Positions 1 to 10,192 are shown, numbered from the stretch's first letter. The stretch: 64,000 bases of DNA from Parabacteroides goldsteinii DSM 19448 = WAL 12034 (GCF_000969835.1 NZ_KQ033913.1:498859-562858), one strand, 5' to 3'. Notes: a model not told the origin generated them from the letters alone. Numbers and translations are program-made.

Positions 1-643
1 GAGGCAGGAAGATGCCGGAAGTGATGAATCCCGGAATATCGAAAGGCTGTACTGTCTCCGCCTTATATTCTTTTTGCAGGATGGCTGTTACAAAGAGAGC
101 GAGAGCCCCGACCGGTACATTTACATAAAATATATAGTTCCAGTTCAGATTGTCGACCAGATAACCGCCGATGGAAGGACCGAACGAGACGGATGCTGCC
201 GAAGCGATGGCCCAGAAACCGAGTGCCGTTCCCCGCTGCTCCGGAGGAAAAACATTGCTGACAATCGCCATTCCGACAGGCATGATTGCTCCGCATCCAA
301 GGCCTTCGATTACACGCCAGAAAATAAGTTCTTCGATCGAGGTGGAGTTTCCGCACATGAACGAACCGAAAGTAAATACCAATAAAGAAAGGAAATAAAT
401 CCGTTTGTATCCGAACCGGTCGGACAGCCAGGCGGCTGCGGGAAGGATGCTCGCAATAGCCAGCATATATCCTGTCAGAACCCATTCGGCAGTGTTGATA
501 CTGGCACCGAGCGTCCCCATGATAGCCGGAAGTCCGGTGTTCACGACGGTGGAGTCGAGCACGGCCATAAATGTCCCGATCATGATGTTGCCCAACACCA
601 GCCATTTGTAGGCATTATCATTTGTATTTCCGTTCTTACCCAT
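1..643 (-). CDS. DHA2-family MFS multidrug efflux transporter (C-terminus outside window)
   Basis: A drug:proton antiporter of the EmrB/QacA (14-TM) type, of which only the first 214 residues lie in the window. I read it directly on the minus strand from ATG at 643. The N-terminus has the DHA2 hallmark LDSTVVNTGLPAI in the first membrane segment and the MFS motif-A-like WLSDRFGYKR between segments 2 and 3, followed by further hydrophobic segments up to the edge. Its ATG overlaps the stop of the upstream HlyD gene by one base (TAATG), so the two are translationally coupled and form the usual adaptor-pump pair. No TolC-like outer membrane factor gene is next to them here; it would have to lie beyond the left edge or elsewhere. 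The substrate cannot be told from the sequence. Confidence 0.93.
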   Translation of the reverse strand, partial: MGKNGNTNDNAYKWLVLGNIMIGTFMAVLDSTVVNTGLPAIMGTLGASINTAEWVLTGYMLAIASILPAAAWLSDRFGYKRIYFLSLLVFTFGSFMCGNSTSIEELIFWRVIEGLGCGAIMPVGMAIVSNVFPPEQRGTALGFWAIASAASVSFGPSIGGYLVDNLNWNYIFYVNVPVGALALFVTAILQKEYKAETVQPFDIPGFITSGIFLP

Positions 644-1662
644 TATTGCTCCTTGATAATCTTAACGGTTGCAGACATGCCTGATACCAGTTTCGGCATC
701 CGGGTATTTTCTTTTCCTTTTTTTACCTGGTCGACGGAGACTTTTATCGGGATGCGCTGGGCAACTTTGGTATAATTGCCGGAAGCATTATTAGGAGGGA
801 TCAATGAAAACTCCGAAGCTGTGTTTGTACCTATATAGAATATCTTTCCGGAAAAGGTGAGTCCGGGGTAGGCGTCCAGCGTGAAATCGGCTTTCTGTCC
901 GAGGCGGAGCGTCCGGAACTTGGTCTCCTCCAGATAAACGGCTACCCAAAGGTCTTTCCCTTCATTGATTGTAAAGAGTGTCTGTCCGGGTTGAACCATG
1001 TCACCCGGAAGCGACCACCGTTTGGCAATCACGCCGTCGACCGGAGCTGTGATGCGATAATATCCCAATGAAACACGGGTGGATTCTATCGCTGCATCAG
1101 CTGAGGCGATTGCCGCTTCACCGGATGTGATCTGTGCCCGTGAGACCTTGATCTGATCTTTGGCTACTTCTACTTTTATGCCTGTACTTTTCCAGGAGTC
1201 TTCCGCATCCTGGAATGTTTCCTGCGAAACGGCATTGGTGCTGTATAGTTTTTGGTCACGTAGATAGTTCACTTCTGCCTGATGGTAAGCGATTTCTGCC
1301 AGTTGGAGGTTCTTGATGGCAGTGTTGAGATTCTCTTTTTCCAGTTTCAGGTTGGCTATCGTCTGTTCACGGCGGGCAATGGTTTCCTGTAACTCTGCAA
1401 CGATACCGCTGCTGTCAAGTTCGGCAAGGAGCATGCCGGCTTTGACCGTATCGCCTTCCCAGGCATATTGCCTGACCATCGGTCCCATGACCTGTGATGC
1501 GACGCTTACCCGGTAACTGTCAAGGTTGGCGTCATTAGTCGAAATATATTTGCGATAGTTCCACCACCATAGAAAGGCAATAATGACGGCGATAACCAAT
1601 ATGGCAATAAGCCATATCATACTTTTGTTGGGTGTTTTGTTAGAAGTACTTACACTATCCAT
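643..1662 (-). CDS. HlyD/EmrA-family membrane fusion protein
   Basis: Periplasmic adaptor of a tripartite efflux pump, 339 residues. An N-terminal membrane anchor (about residues 15-34, rich in I/V/W) is followed by the first lipoyl half (RYAWEGDTVKAGMLLAELDS), a long Gln/Glu/Lys-rich coiled-coil hairpin (about 85-195) and the second lipoyl half beginning at YYRITAPVDGVIAKRW, then beta-barrel domains. Length and order are typical of EmrA. It lies 91 bases downstream of the EamA transporter gene and is coupled by TAATG to the MFS gene. It would link the inner-membrane pump to an outer-membrane channel. The family call is secure; the drug exported is unknown. Confidence 0.95.
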   Translation of the reverse strand: MDSVSTSNKTPNKSMIWLIAILVIAVIIAFLWWWNYRKYISTNDANLDSYRVSVASQVMGPMVRQYAWEGDTVKAGMLLAELDSSGIVAELQETIARREQTIANLKLEKENLNTAIKNLQLAEIAYHQAEVNYLRDQKLYSTNAVSQETFQDAEDSWKSTGIKVEVAKDQIKVSRAQITSGEAAIASADAAIESTRVSLGYYRITAPVDGVIAKRWSLPGDMVQPGQTLFTINEGKDLWVAVYLEETKFRTLRLGQKADFTLDAYPGLTFSGKIFYIGTNTASEFSLIPPNNASGNYTKVAQRIPIKVSVDQVKKGKENTRMPKLVSGMSATVKIIKEQ

Positions 1663-1753
1663 AGTTGTGACGTATATTTTTCTGCTTAAAACAAATAAAA
1701 TATATAAAGGTTCTGGCTATAAAGGTGATTAACAAGTTTGTACAAAAGCTTTT

Positions 1754-2677
1754 TCAATGGCTTTCCTTTTCCAAATCTGCCCGGCTCTTACTTTGTGTAA
1801 CCAGATAAACCCCGGTAAAAACAAGGACTGCCGATAATACTTTTTGTAAAGAGAATGTGTCTTGCCCTATCATGACCGCAATCAGTGAAGCAATAATCGG
1901 TTGTATATAATTATACATGCTCACTGTTGTCGGACGGATGCGTTTCAGCGACATAGGTATTAATAAATAAGGAATGAATGTCGCACCGATCAGTACGAAA
2001 CTGATGGCTCCAAGCTCTTGCATATTGAGTGTTTCCCGCTGGAAAGCAGGGGTATCGAGAACATGTCGATAAGTAAAAGGCAATAATACCAACGTGGAAA
2101 AAAGAAACATCCATTTCATCATCGTTACCGCTGAATAACGTAAACTCAAAGGTTTGGATAAAACGAGGTAGATGGAATATACGAAAGCACTGACGATGAT
2201 CATCAGATTACCTTCCAGACTGCTGGCTTGCCCCGTAGCATGTGTGGATGCCAGGATCAAAGATATCCCCCCGATGCATCCCATCAATACGCCCAAGGCT
2301 TTCATCTTGGTGATCGGCTCTTTCAGGATAACGGCTGCCAGTAGCATGACGAAGATAGGGACGCCTGTTGCGATGATGGAAGCATCCACCGGCGAGGTTC
2401 GGTTCAGCCCTACAATAAACAGTCCCTGATTGATGCCTACCCCGCACATGGCGCAGATAAAAAGTAGTCCCAGGTCTTTTATCGTCACCTTTTCCCGTTT
2501 GATAAATAACGAAGTTAACCAAAACAACAGGCAGGCAGACCCCATCCGCATGATGGTAAGCGCCTCGGGTTGCACATGGGAAGGTAACAGATATTTGGAT
2601 ATGGGCATATTGATAGCAAACAATATATTTGTTATCAAAATCAATATATGCCCTTTCAGCTTCTCTCCGTTAAGCAT
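1754..2677 (-). CDS. EamA/DMT-superfamily transporter
   Basis: Inner-membrane permease of the drug/metabolite transporter superfamily, 307 residues from the ATG at 2677. Ten hydrophobic segments fall in two EamA repeats; the first begins ILILITNILFAINMPISKYLL and the second near LEGNLMIIVSAFVYSIYL. The frame is open up to a GTG at 2740, but a Bacteroidetes -7 box (TATCTTTG, 2706-2713 on the minus strand) lies between the two, so the ATG at 2677 is the better start. It precedes the efflux pair on the same strand with a 91-base gap, so co-transcription is possible. Substrate unknown; EamA proteins often export amino acids or other metabolites. Confidence 0.9.
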   Translation of the reverse strand: MLNGEKLKGHILILITNILFAINMPISKYLLPSHVQPEALTIMRMGSACLLFWLTSLFIKREKVTIKDLGLLFICAMCGVGINQGLFIVGLNRTSPVDASIIATGVPIFVMLLAAVILKEPITKMKALGVLMGCIGGISLILASTHATGQASSLEGNLMIIVSAFVYSIYLVLSKPLSLRYSAVTMMKWMFLFSTLVLLPFTYRHVLDTPAFQRETLNMQELGAISFVLIGATFIPYLLIPMSLKRIRPTTVSMYNYIQPIIASLIAVMIGQDTFSLQKVLSAVLVFTGVYLVTQSKSRADLEKESH

Positions 2678-2705
2678 TCTTTTATTTTCAATTTGTTTCT
2701 GGAAG

Positions 2706-2713
2706 CAAAGATA
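2706..2713 (-). promoter_or_regulatory. -7 promoter element upstream of the EamA gene
   Basis: TATCTTTG on the minus strand matches the Bacteroidetes -7 consensus TAnnTTTG. It lies about 28 bases before the ATG at 2677 and excludes the upstream GTG at 2740 as start. No clear -33 TTTG was found. Confidence 0.5.
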
Positions 2714-2761
2714 GGACTTATTCGGTAGTTTTCTGTTCACGAGGGCCTCAAAAACAAAATA

Positions 2762-3643
2762 CTAACTATCCATCTGCCGATACGCTTCGATTTGAGACTG
2801 GCAGATTTGTTTGGTTATGTCGCGTAGTCTCTCTATTTTGGGAAATAAAGCATCTATATCTTCTTTAGTCACAACGAATTTAGAATTATATCTTGCTTCT
2901 ACATAGGCAAGCCGGAGTAGCTCAAATAATCGCTTTTCTTCCTTTGTGTTTCGAGGAAAGATTTTTTGCAGTTCCGGTGAATATTTGTGAGTAGAGCCCA
3001 ATAATTTAGATAAATTGTGTTGTTTGCTATTTTTCAGGGTATGAACTAAGCGCAGCGTATAAAAATAATTTTCGCAGGTTTGATGCAGATGGAAAGATGC
3101 CATTTTATACTTCTCTAATCCATAATAATATTTTGCACCAGACAGAAAATCATTTGCATAATTGAACTTCTCATCAAAATACTCCTGTGCTTGTTCCCTG
3201 ATCTCCTCAAAGTTTAGCTTCCGAGCACGTTCCAGTTTATAGTTTCCGCTATCGTATAACATAATTCCTTGTTTTTTAATTCCGGTATAGAAATATCTCC
3301 TTTCCGACAGGTCTGAGTTCAATTTTTCTATATCGTCGTTGATGAACTGAATAGGAACTTGGTAGTCAGGACGTTTGTAATATTTGTCGTCCACAGTATT
3401 CAGCAAATGTCCCACTTCCTGTACATCCATGTTGCTGGTAACTACCAACAGATCGTAGTCACTCATAAATGAAGTAAGTATACCAAATTCATCCCGTTCA
3501 TCATATTCCACAAATGTACCCCTGGCATAACTTCCGTACAGGATAATCATTTCGCAATGAGGTACTTTCTCCAGTACTAGGTTGACGATCTGTTTCAAAT
3601 CGTTTTTAGCGTATTCGGGTAAGTGGGAGTAAGACGTTTTCAT
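2762..3643 (-). CDS. Nucleotidyltransferase-HEPN fusion protein
   Basis: A single chain of 293 residues joining a minimal nucleotidyltransferase (MNT) domain to a HEPN domain. The N-terminal part has the polymerase-beta signature GSYARG (37-42) and the metal-binding pair SDYDLLV (D62, D64). The helical C-terminal half (about 140-290) resembles the COG2250 type of HEPN domain, ending in RLAYVEARYNSKF. It lacks an R-x4-6-H motif, so it is probably not a HEPN ribonuclease. Separate MNT and HEPN genes form toxin-antitoxin pairs; fused forms like this are widespread in Bacteroidetes without a known role. The open frame begins with TTG at 3655, but the ATG at 3643 (MKTSYSHL) is preferred. Confidence 0.85.
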   Translation of the reverse strand: MKTSYSHLPEYAKNDLKQIVNLVLEKVPHCEMIILYGSYARGTFVEYDERDEFGILTSFMSDYDLLVVTSNMDVQEVGHLLNTVDDKYYKRPDYQVPIQFINDDIEKLNSDLSERRYFYTGIKKQGIMLYDSGNYKLERARKLNFEEIREQAQEYFDEKFNYANDFLSGAKYYYGLEKYKMASFHLHQTCENYFYTLRLVHTLKNSKQHNLSKLLGSTHKYSPELQKIFPRNTKEEKRLFELLRLAYVEARYNSKFVVTKEDIDALFPKIERLRDITKQICQSQIEAYRQMDS

Positions 3644-3718
3644 GAAGCACTTCAAATTTTATGTTATACACCGGTAAAGATACATGATTTTTTCTATCCT
3701 TATTCCCACTATTGATAT

Positions 3719-4162
3719 TTATGTTCTTTGTGGTGAGTCATTGTTGTGAAACAGTTTTCTCCACCAACCGGCGAGCCATCCGGTGAACATCCACCACCAT
3801 CCGGTGATAATGGCTGGCTTATTATAGCTTAGTGGATTACGGATACACCAATACTGGTATTTGTCTGAAAAATAGAATATATGTCCGGTTCTTAATGTGA
3901 AATATGTACCGTCATTTTTCTTTTTTATGTTGATAATATCGGTAAACCGGATACTTTTTGCATACAGTTCCTCACAATAAGCAGAGGCATTTATTCGGTG
4001 TTGTATATAACAGATAGGTTGGGGAAAACAGATTTCGTTTTCCGTAAAAGTTAACCCAAGCTGCACGACAAAGGGGTGTAGATTGTCGCAGACTTCAATT
4101 TTAGTCAGGGAGGGAAGGCTTTGTAAGCGCTGTAGCTCCCGTTTTCTTTTTAAGAAATTCAT
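3719..4162 (-). CDS. Hypothetical protein with Trp-rich C-terminus
   Basis: Not recognised. 147 residues, starting with a basic stretch (MNFLKRKRELQRLQ). The middle looks like a small beta-rich domain with several Phe/Tyr. The C-terminus contains a striking aromatic stretch, ITGWWWMFTGWLAGWWRKLF, that could be a membrane-interacting helix. No signal peptide. It is followed on the same strand by the nucleotidyltransferase-HEPN gene about 75 bases away, and its own upstream region (4163-4402) is shared with the divergent cutC. The frame is open and the start is an ATG, but coding status rests mainly on length and composition. Confidence 0.55.
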   Translation of the reverse strand: MNFLKRKRELQRLQSLPSLTKIEVCDNLHPFVVQLGLTFTENEICFPQPICYIQHRINASAYCEELYAKSIRFTDIINIKKKNDGTYFTLRTGHIFYFSDKYQYWCIRNPLSYNKPAIITGWWWMFTGWLAGWWRKLFHNNDSPQRT

Positions 4163-4376
4163 ACCAGACGTTTTATTAGATTAATCAAAGTGCTTCAAGC
4201 ACCAGCAGCCTGAGTGTCTTGAATAATCATTTTAACGTTGGCATAATTAATATGTAATGACACCAGTCTGGAAACACCGGTATCATGGGTGCAAAAATAC
4301 AATTTTTTAATAAATGTCGTAATCCGATAGGATAAATAATGACACCTACAAAACCAATCGTCTTATGAATTTATCG

Positions 4377-4384
4377 TACCTTTG
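4377..4384 (+). promoter_or_regulatory. -7 promoter element of cutC
   Basis: TACCTTTG matches TAnnTTTG exactly and lies 18 bases before the ATG at 4403, so the mRNA leader would be very short. Confidence 0.55.
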
Positions 4385-4402
4385 TATCATTATAATTAAT
4401 GT

Positions 4403-5170
4403 ATGGAAGAAAACAAACATAAAGACAAACCTATGAAACCAACCCGTATAATCGAGATATGTGCCAACTCGGCACAAAGTTGTGTAGAGGCCGAAGCCGG
4501 AGGGGCCAAACGTGTGGAACTTTGTGCCGGTATCCCTGAAGGGGGAACGACTCCCAGTTATGGTGAGATTAAAACAGCGCAGGCATTGACTTCTACCATT
4601 GATATAAATGTCATTATCCGTCCGCGTGGCGGCGATTTTCTGTATACTCCGGCGGAGATAGATGCTATGCTGCTGGATATTGAATTATGTAAACAACTGA
4701 AAGTACACGGCGTCGTTTTCGGATGCCTCACTAAAGAGGGAGATATAGATGTTCCGTTGATGCGCAGACTGATGGAGGCTGCCAAACCGTTGTCGGTAAC
4801 CTGCCACCGGGCATTTGATGTCTGCCGTGACCCGTTTGCGGCACTGGAACAACTGATTGAACTCGGATGCGACCGTATCCTGACTTCCGGCCAGCAATCG
4901 GATGCCGTTAAAGGTATTCCTCTGATTGCCGAATTGGTGAAGCGTGCTGACGGACGCATCATTATCATGCCGGGATGCGGTGTCCGTGAAAGCAATATCG
5001 CGAAACTCGAAGCGGAAACAGGAGCGAAGGAGTTTCATACTTCCGCCCGTAGCATCGTTTACAGTAAAATGGAGTACCGGAATGAAAATGTGCCGATGGG
5101 AAGCAGTATTGTCTCTTCGGAGTTTGAAACGGTAGAAACCGACCGGAATAAAGTGGCTGCTTATTTGTAA
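4403..5170 (+). CDS. cutC: CutC family protein
   Basis: TIM-barrel protein of the CutC family, 255 residues (245 if the second ATG at 4433, MKPTRIIEIC, is used). Family hallmarks are visible: EICANSAQSCVEAEAGGAKR-type opening, ELCAGIPEGGTTPSYG, then VIIRPRGGDFLYT, VFGCLTKEGDID, VTCHRAFD and LTSGQQ before MPGCGVRESN. CutC was first linked to copper tolerance in E. coli, but its biochemical role is unsettled. The next gene begins 8 bases after the stop, so cutC and the DUF5916 gene are probably co-transcribed. The -7 box at 4377-4384 suits either start. Confidence 0.95.
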   Translation: MEENKHKDKPMKPTRIIEICANSAQSCVEAEAGGAKRVELCAGIPEGGTTPSYGEIKTAQALTSTIDINVIIRPRGGDFLYTPAEIDAMLLDIELCKQLKVHGVVFGCLTKEGDIDVPLMRRLMEAAKPLSVTCHRAFDVCRDPFAALEQLIELGCDRILTSGQQSDAVKGIPLIAELVKRADGRIIIMPGCGVRESNIAKLEAETGAKEFHTSARSIVYSKMEYRNENVPMGSSIVSSEFETVETDRNKVAAYL

Positions 5171-5178
5171 CTGATGAG

Positions 5179-7836
5179 ATGAAATACCGATTGTCCTTTG
5201 TTACCTTGTTGTTGTCTTGTGCCCTGGGTAAGGCGCAACAAGATTCTATTGTCCCTTTTGAAGCGGCATACAAACGTGTTTATAATATAACGAAAGTGAC
5301 AGGGGCGAAGCCGGTTATGGATGGGCGCCTGGATGAAGATTTCTGGACGAAGCAGGGCGAGTGGTCCGACCGTTTTGTTCAGATTATTCCTTATGAACGG
5401 CAAATGCCGGATGCGCCTACCCGTGTGAAACTATTCTATGACAATAAGTATATCTATGTCGGTGTCTATTGTAAGGAAAGCCATCCGGAAAAGATGAACC
5501 GCTTTATCGGCAACCGCGACGATAACAGCATGGGCGACCTTATCAGTGTTGCCTTTGATACGTATCATGATTACCGGGCCGCTCCGGAGTTTAATATCAA
5601 TCTGGGGGGAAACAAGACTGACCTGGTCGTGACCGATAAGCTGAATGTCAATTTAAGCTGGAATGCCGTATGGGAAGGAAAGACTCATATTGACATGGCT
5701 GATTCCAGTTGGACGGCGGAATTGCGTATCCCGTTCAGCCAATTACGATATAACCAGCATTCCGATGATGGCATCTGGGGACTTCATGTCCGCCGTATCA
5801 GACGTCAGAATAATGAGGTTCAGAACTGGAGCATGATTCCTCTGAAGAATAACGGACATGTCTTTTCTTTCGGAGAGATGCACGGGATGGACGATTTGCC
5901 GAAACCTCGTGGCATTGAATTTCTTCCGTATGTGATGGGAAAATACCGGAATGAACCGAAGGTTGCCGGAAGTCCTTATCAGAAAGGACATAGCTGGGGT
6001 GGAAATGTCGGCCTGGATGCGAAGTTCGCCCTTTCGGATTTTACGCTGGACCTGACGGTCAATCCGGATTACGGCCAAGTGGAACTGGACCCTTCGGTGA
6101 TGAACCTGACGGCTTACGAAACATTTTATGACGAGAAACGTCCTTTCTTCCTGGAGGGAAAACATATCCTTGATTTTGCCAATGGCAGTGACATGATGTT
6201 TTATACCCGTCGTATCGGTGCCGCTCCCTCATATACTCCGCAGGGAATCGACAATATCAACAGTTTTGCGGACAGCAAAGACAATGTTCCTATCATCGGT
6301 GCCCTGAAGCTGACCGGGACGAACAGACGCGGAGTGACAGTAGGCGTGGTGCAGAGCGTAACGGCCCGTTCTTCCGCTAACGTGACCCGTAACGGGATTG
6401 AAGATGTTGAAGTAGTGGAGCCGCTGACAAACTATACAGTAGCCCGCGTACAGAAAAACTGGAAAGGAAATAGCCTGCTTGGAGGAATGGTCACATCCGT
6501 CAATCGGGCATTGGACCAGCCTTATCTGGAAGACTTTATGGTTCGTAACGCTTTTACGGCAGGAATAGATTTTACCCAGTATTTCAAGAACCGTCTTTAT
6601 TATATAGATGTAAAGGGAATGTTCAGTTCCCTGAACGGAAGCAAAGAGGCGATAGCTGTCCGGCAAACCAGCCCGGTTCATTATTATCAGCGTGCATCGG
6701 CATCCGGTTATCTGGGAGTGGACCCTGACCGCCGTTCTCTGAACGGAACCGGCGGTTATGTGAAAGTCGGACGGAAGGGAAATGCCAAGTGGGCTTTCTC
6801 GGAAACCTTTAGCTGGTCGTCTCCCGGTTTCGACCTGAATGACATGGGGTATATGAAAGAAGCGGATAACCGGACGAATGAAACGGAAGTGGTGTACCGG
6901 CAAACGGATATCTGGAAGTTATTCCGTTATAATGCCTTTACGTTTACCCAGAAAAACCAGTGGAATTATGGGGGAACTCCTTTCAGCAACGATGTCGCCC
7001 TTCGCTGGCAGAGTATGACAATGAGCCGTTATGAAATGGATATGAAGGAAACTTTCGTCTGGAACCGGTTGGATAGCCGTTTGCTTCGCGGAGGCTGGGA
7101 TATGCGGTTGAATCCTTATTTCCAGACTTCGGTTAAAGTGAATACGGATAAGGCAAAGCGGATGATGTTCATGTTGAAATATGAAGGAAATCATAATCTG
7201 GACGGGTATAACCGTTTTAATACGTTGTCGCCCAGCCTGACTTTCCGCTTAGGAAACCATGTGTATTTGTCGGGGCAGGTGGATTATGCCTGGAATACGG
7301 ACAATATGCAGTATGTCGGAACATTAACGGCATCGGCATCTCCCGCCCGGACAGACCCTTCGCTGATCTATCTGATGGGGCATATGGACCAGAAAACGTA
7401 TGGCTTGACAATGCGTTTGCAGGTCAATCTCACTCCGGATATCTCCATACAGTTCTATGGTTCCCCGTTTACCTCGACCGCGAAGTTCTCTGATTTTAAA
7501 GAGGCAGCGGATACGGAATCCCGTACGTATGACAAACGTTTCCATCTCTTTTCCGGAGATGAAATCGGTTATTCGGACGGAAGCTATCATCTAAAAAGTG
7601 GGGGACGAGAAGCATCCTTCAGGAATCCGGACTTTAGTTTTAATGAGTTCCGTTCCAACCTGGTGGCCCGTTGGGAATATTTGCCGGGTTCTACGATCTA
7701 TTTTGTCTGGGAGCATCGCATGTCTAACCAGGACAACCACCGGGTGACAGGCTGGGGGAATAACCTGGACCGTATGTTCGGCCTTCCGGCAACGAATACT
7801 TTTATGCTGAAGATGAATTACTGGTTCAATTTGTAA
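5179..7836 (+). CDS. DUF5916 / CBM9-like outer membrane protein
   Basis: 885 residues with a signal peptide (MKYRLSFVTLLLSCALGKAQ). Residues about 30-230 form a carbohydrate-binding-family-9-like domain (KPVMDGRLDEDFW, the VKLFYDNKYIYVGVYCKE strand). The remainder, about 235-885, is the DUF5916 region, rich in alternating aromatic beta-strands and ending in FMLKMNYWFNL, whose terminal aromatic is typical of an outer-membrane beta barrel. It therefore likely sits in the outer membrane with a periplasmic or surface ligand-binding domain. Ligand and function are unknown for the family. It follows cutC by 8 bases. Confidence 0.88.
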   Translation: MKYRLSFVTLLLSCALGKAQQDSIVPFEAAYKRVYNITKVTGAKPVMDGRLDEDFWTKQGEWSDRFVQIIPYERQMPDAPTRVKLFYDNKYIYVGVYCKESHPEKMNRFIGNRDDNSMGDLISVAFDTYHDYRAAPEFNINLGGNKTDLVVTDKLNVNLSWNAVWEGKTHIDMADSSWTAELRIPFSQLRYNQHSDDGIWGLHVRRIRRQNNEVQNWSMIPLKNNGHVFSFGEMHGMDDLPKPRGIEFLPYVMGKYRNEPKVAGSPYQKGHSWGGNVGLDAKFALSDFTLDLTVNPDYGQVELDPSVMNLTAYETFYDEKRPFFLEGKHILDFANGSDMMFYTRRIGAAPSYTPQGIDNINSFADSKDNVPIIGALKLTGTNRRGVTVGVVQSVTARSSANVTRNGIEDVEVVEPLTNYTVARVQKNWKGNSLLGGMVTSVNRALDQPYLEDFMVRNAFTAGIDFTQYFKNRLYYIDVKGMFSSLNGSKEAIAVRQTSPVHYYQRASASGYLGVDPDRRSLNGTGGYVKVGRKGNAKWAFSETFSWSSPGFDLNDMGYMKEADNRTNETEVVYRQTDIWKLFRYNAFTFTQKNQWNYGGTPFSNDVALRWQSMTMSRYEMDMKETFVWNRLDSRLLRGGWDMRLNPYFQTSVKVNTDKAKRMMFMLKYEGNHNLDGYNRFNTLSPSLTFRLGNHVYLSGQVDYAWNTDNMQYVGTLTASASPARTDPSLIYLMGHMDQKTYGLTMRLQVNLTPDISIQFYGSPFTSTAKFSDFKEAADTESRTYDKRFHLFSGDEIGYSDGSYHLKSGGREASFRNPDFSFNEFRSNLVARWEYLPGSTIYFVWEHRMSNQDNHRVTGWGNNLDRMFGLPATNTFMLKMNYWFNL

Positions 7837-7897
7837 CCGGATTACTTCTGCCATATAGATATATATACTATCTTTACGAAACAAAAAATAAGACATC

Positions 7898-8104
7898 ATG
7901 GAAGAAGAAGCACCAAGAAGACTTTATCGTTCGAATAATGGAATGATTGCCGGAGTATGCGGCGGTATTGCAGATTACTTTGGTTGGGACCCGACGCTGG
8001 TACGTGTCGGCTATATACTGTTGAGTATATTTACTGTGTTTTCCGGGGTTATAGCTTATTTGATACTCTGGATAGTTATACCTAAAAAAGGACTATACGA
8101 ATAA
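7898..8104 (+). CDS. PspC domain-containing small membrane protein
   Basis: 68 residues. A PspC domain fills the protein: [23 protein letters not shown] followed by a hydrophobic membrane segment ([21 protein letters not shown]) and IPKKG. PspC proteins sense or buffer envelope stress; in Bacteroidetes they occur as stand-alone small proteins of this size. The stop codon overlaps the uvrB start (TAATG at 8102-8106), so the two genes are translationally coupled, an unusual partnership without an obvious functional reason. A near-consensus -7 sequence (TATCTTTA, about 7869) lies upstream. Confidence 0.92.
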   Translation: MEEEAPRRLYRSNNGMIAGVCGGIADYFGWDPTLVRVGYILLSIFTVFSGVIAYLILWIVIPKKGLYE

Positions 8105-10131
8105 TGAATTTTGAGTTATCATCACCATTCAGCCCGACGGGAGATCAGCCGGAAGCAATAGCGGCTCTTTCGGAGGGCATTCAGAGTGGTGTGCCTTTCC
8201 AGACGCTCCTCGGAGTAACAGGTTCGGGAAAGACGTTTACTATTGCCAATGTGATTAAGGAGGTACAACGTCCTACTTTAATATTAAGTCATAACAAAAC
8301 GCTGGCTGCGCAGTTGTATAGCGAGTTCAAAGCCTTTTTTCCGAATAATGCCGTAGAATATTTTGTTTCCTATTACGATTATTATCAGCCGGAGGCTTAT
8401 CTGCCTATTACGGATACCTATATCGAGAAGGATTTGCAGATTAATGAAGAGATAGATAAACTCCGTCTTCGTACGACAGCTTCTTTGTTGTCGGGGAGAA
8501 GGGATGTGATTGTTGTTTCTTCCGTATCCTGCCTGTATGGTATGGCCGATCCGACGGCGTTTGCCGAAAAGGTGACCCATCTGGAAAAAGGAATGCAGAT
8601 TGACCGCGACAAGTTGTTACGCCGTTTTGTCGATGCTTTATATGTAAACAATAAGTTGGAGTTTAACAGTGGATGTTTCCGGGTAAACGGAGATACGGTC
8701 GATATATTTCCGGCAATCGAATCGTTTGACGGAGTGGCTTACCGTATCGAGTTCTGGGGCGATGAAATAGACCGTCTGTCTTCTTTCGACCCGAAGACCG
8801 GACAGGAGATTGATGAGCAGGATGAACTGAATATTTATCCGACCAATTTATTTGTCACCACCCAGGAACGTATAAATATGGCTATCGGCCAGATCGATGT
8901 CGACCTCGGTACGCAGGTGAATTTCCTGAAAGAGATTGGCAAGCATTATGAGGCGAAGCGTTTGTATGAACGTGTAACCTTCGACCTGGAGATGATTCGC
9001 GAGTTGGGACATTGCTCGGGTATAGAAAACTATTCCCGTTATTTTGACGGCCGGATGGCCGGTGAACGTCCTTACTGCCTGCTCGATTATTTCCCGAAAG
9101 ATTTTATGTTGGTAGTCGATGAAAGCCATGTCACGATCCCACAGATACGGGCCATGTACGGGGGAGATTATTCCCGTAAAAAGAACCTGGTAGAATATGG
9201 TTTCCGTCTGCCGGCGGCGATGGATAACCGTCCGCTAATGTTTGATGAATTTGAATCGATGACCCCGTTGGCTATTTATGTCAGTGCGACTCCGGCTGAT
9301 TACGAACTGGAGAAGAGTGAGGGGATTGTTGTCGACCAGGTGATTCGTCCGACCGGATTGCTCGATCCGGTTATCGAGGTTCGTCCGACATTGAATCAGA
9401 TCGATGACCTGATGGAAGAGATAACGCAGCGTTCGGCTAAAGATGAACGTGTCCTGGTCACGACGCTGACTAAACGTATGGCGGAAGAGTTGACCGCTTA
9501 TCTGACCCGGATGGGAATACGTTGTAATTATATCCATAGTGATGTGGATACTCTGGAACGTATCCAGATTATGGATGATTTGCGGAAAGGTTTGTTTGAT
9601 GTGCTGATTGGGGTAAACTTGCTTCGTGAGGGACTGGATTTACCGGAAGTCTCTCTGGTGGCTATTCTGGATGCAGACAAAGAAGGGTTCCTTCGTTCTC
9701 ACCGTTCCCTGACGCAGACTGCCGGACGTGCTGCCCGTAATGTGAATGGAAAGGTTATTTTTTATGCAGATAAGATAACCGCCAGTATGCAACTGACAAT
9801 GGACGAAACGACCCGTCGCAGAGAAAAGCAGCTTGCCTATAACGAAAAGCATGGCATTACTCCCCGGCAGGTTGTCAAGACCAGCGTCTCTCTTCTGGGT
9901 GAGAAACAGCCGGCTACAGCCGAACCGTATGCTTATGTCGAACCGGAACCAAGTCTGGTTGCCGATCCTGTTGTTAAGTATATGACTCGTCCGCAGCTGG
10001 AAAAAGCAATCGAACGTACCAAAAAGCAAATGACGGAAGCTGCCAAGAAGTTAGACTTTATTGAGGCCGCTCAGTTCAGGGACGAGTTGATTAAGTTGGA
10101 GGAATTGTTGAAAACGAAAGTGCAGCCTTGA
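8104..10131 (+). CDS. uvrB: UvrB, excinuclease ABC subunit B
   Basis: DNA-damage recognition helicase of nucleotide excision repair; it is loaded by UvrA and recruits UvrC for incision. 675 residues, the normal length. Visible features: Walker [11 protein letters not shown] (about residues 38-47), the beta-hairpin region [13 protein letters not shown] that clamps DNA, Walker B DESHVT, helicase motifs V/VI ([26 protein letters not shown], then QTAGRAARN), and a C-terminal UVR domain (about 635-670) that contacts UvrC. The start overlaps the PspC gene stop. A stem-loop at 10139-10166 follows the stop. Confidence 0.99.
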   Translation: MNFELSSPFSPTGDQPEAIAALSEGIQSGVPFQTLLGVTGSGKTFTIANVIKEVQRPTLILSHNKTLAAQLYSEFKAFFPNNAVEYFVSYYDYYQPEAYLPITDTYIEKDLQINEEIDKLRLRTTASLLSGRRDVIVVSSVSCLYGMADPTAFAEKVTHLEKGMQIDRDKLLRRFVDALYVNNKLEFNSGCFRVNGDTVDIFPAIESFDGVAYRIEFWGDEIDRLSSFDPKTGQEIDEQDELNIYPTNLFVTTQERINMAIGQIDVDLGTQVNFLKEIGKHYEAKRLYERVTFDLEMIRELGHCSGIENYSRYFDGRMAGERPYCLLDYFPKDFMLVVDESHVTIPQIRAMYGGDYSRKKNLVEYGFRLPAAMDNRPLMFDEFESMTPLAIYVSATPADYELEKSEGIVVDQVIRPTGLLDPVIEVRPTLNQIDDLMEEITQRSAKDERVLVTTLTKRMAEELTAYLTRMGIRCNYIHSDVDTLERIQIMDDLRKGLFDVLIGVNLLREGLDLPEVSLVAILDADKEGFLRSHRSLTQTAGRAARNVNGKVIFYADKITASMQLTMDETTRRREKQLAYNEKHGITPRQVVKTSVSLLGEKQPATAEPYAYVEPEPSLVADPVVKYMTRPQLEKAIERTKKQMTEAAKKLDFIEAAQFRDELIKLEELLKTKVQP

Positions 10132-10138
10132 TCTTTTG

Positions 10139-10166
10139 GTTACTTTTCTATCAAGAGAAAAGTAAC
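10139..10166 (+). terminator. Stem-loop downstream of uvrB
   Basis: Perfect 11-base arms GTTACTTTTCT and AGAAAAGTAAC with a 6-base loop, starting 8 bases after the uvrB stop. There is no run of T after it, so it is a weak terminator or an mRNA 3-prime protecting hairpin. Confidence 0.5.
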
Positions 10167-10192
10167 ATTCAAACCTGATAAATATTGAATTT

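Noticed and set aside
63..605. A 180-codon minus-strand frame inside the MFS gene
   Set aside because: It is rich in Arg/His/Cys and out of frame with a transporter that reads cleanly from 643 to the edge.
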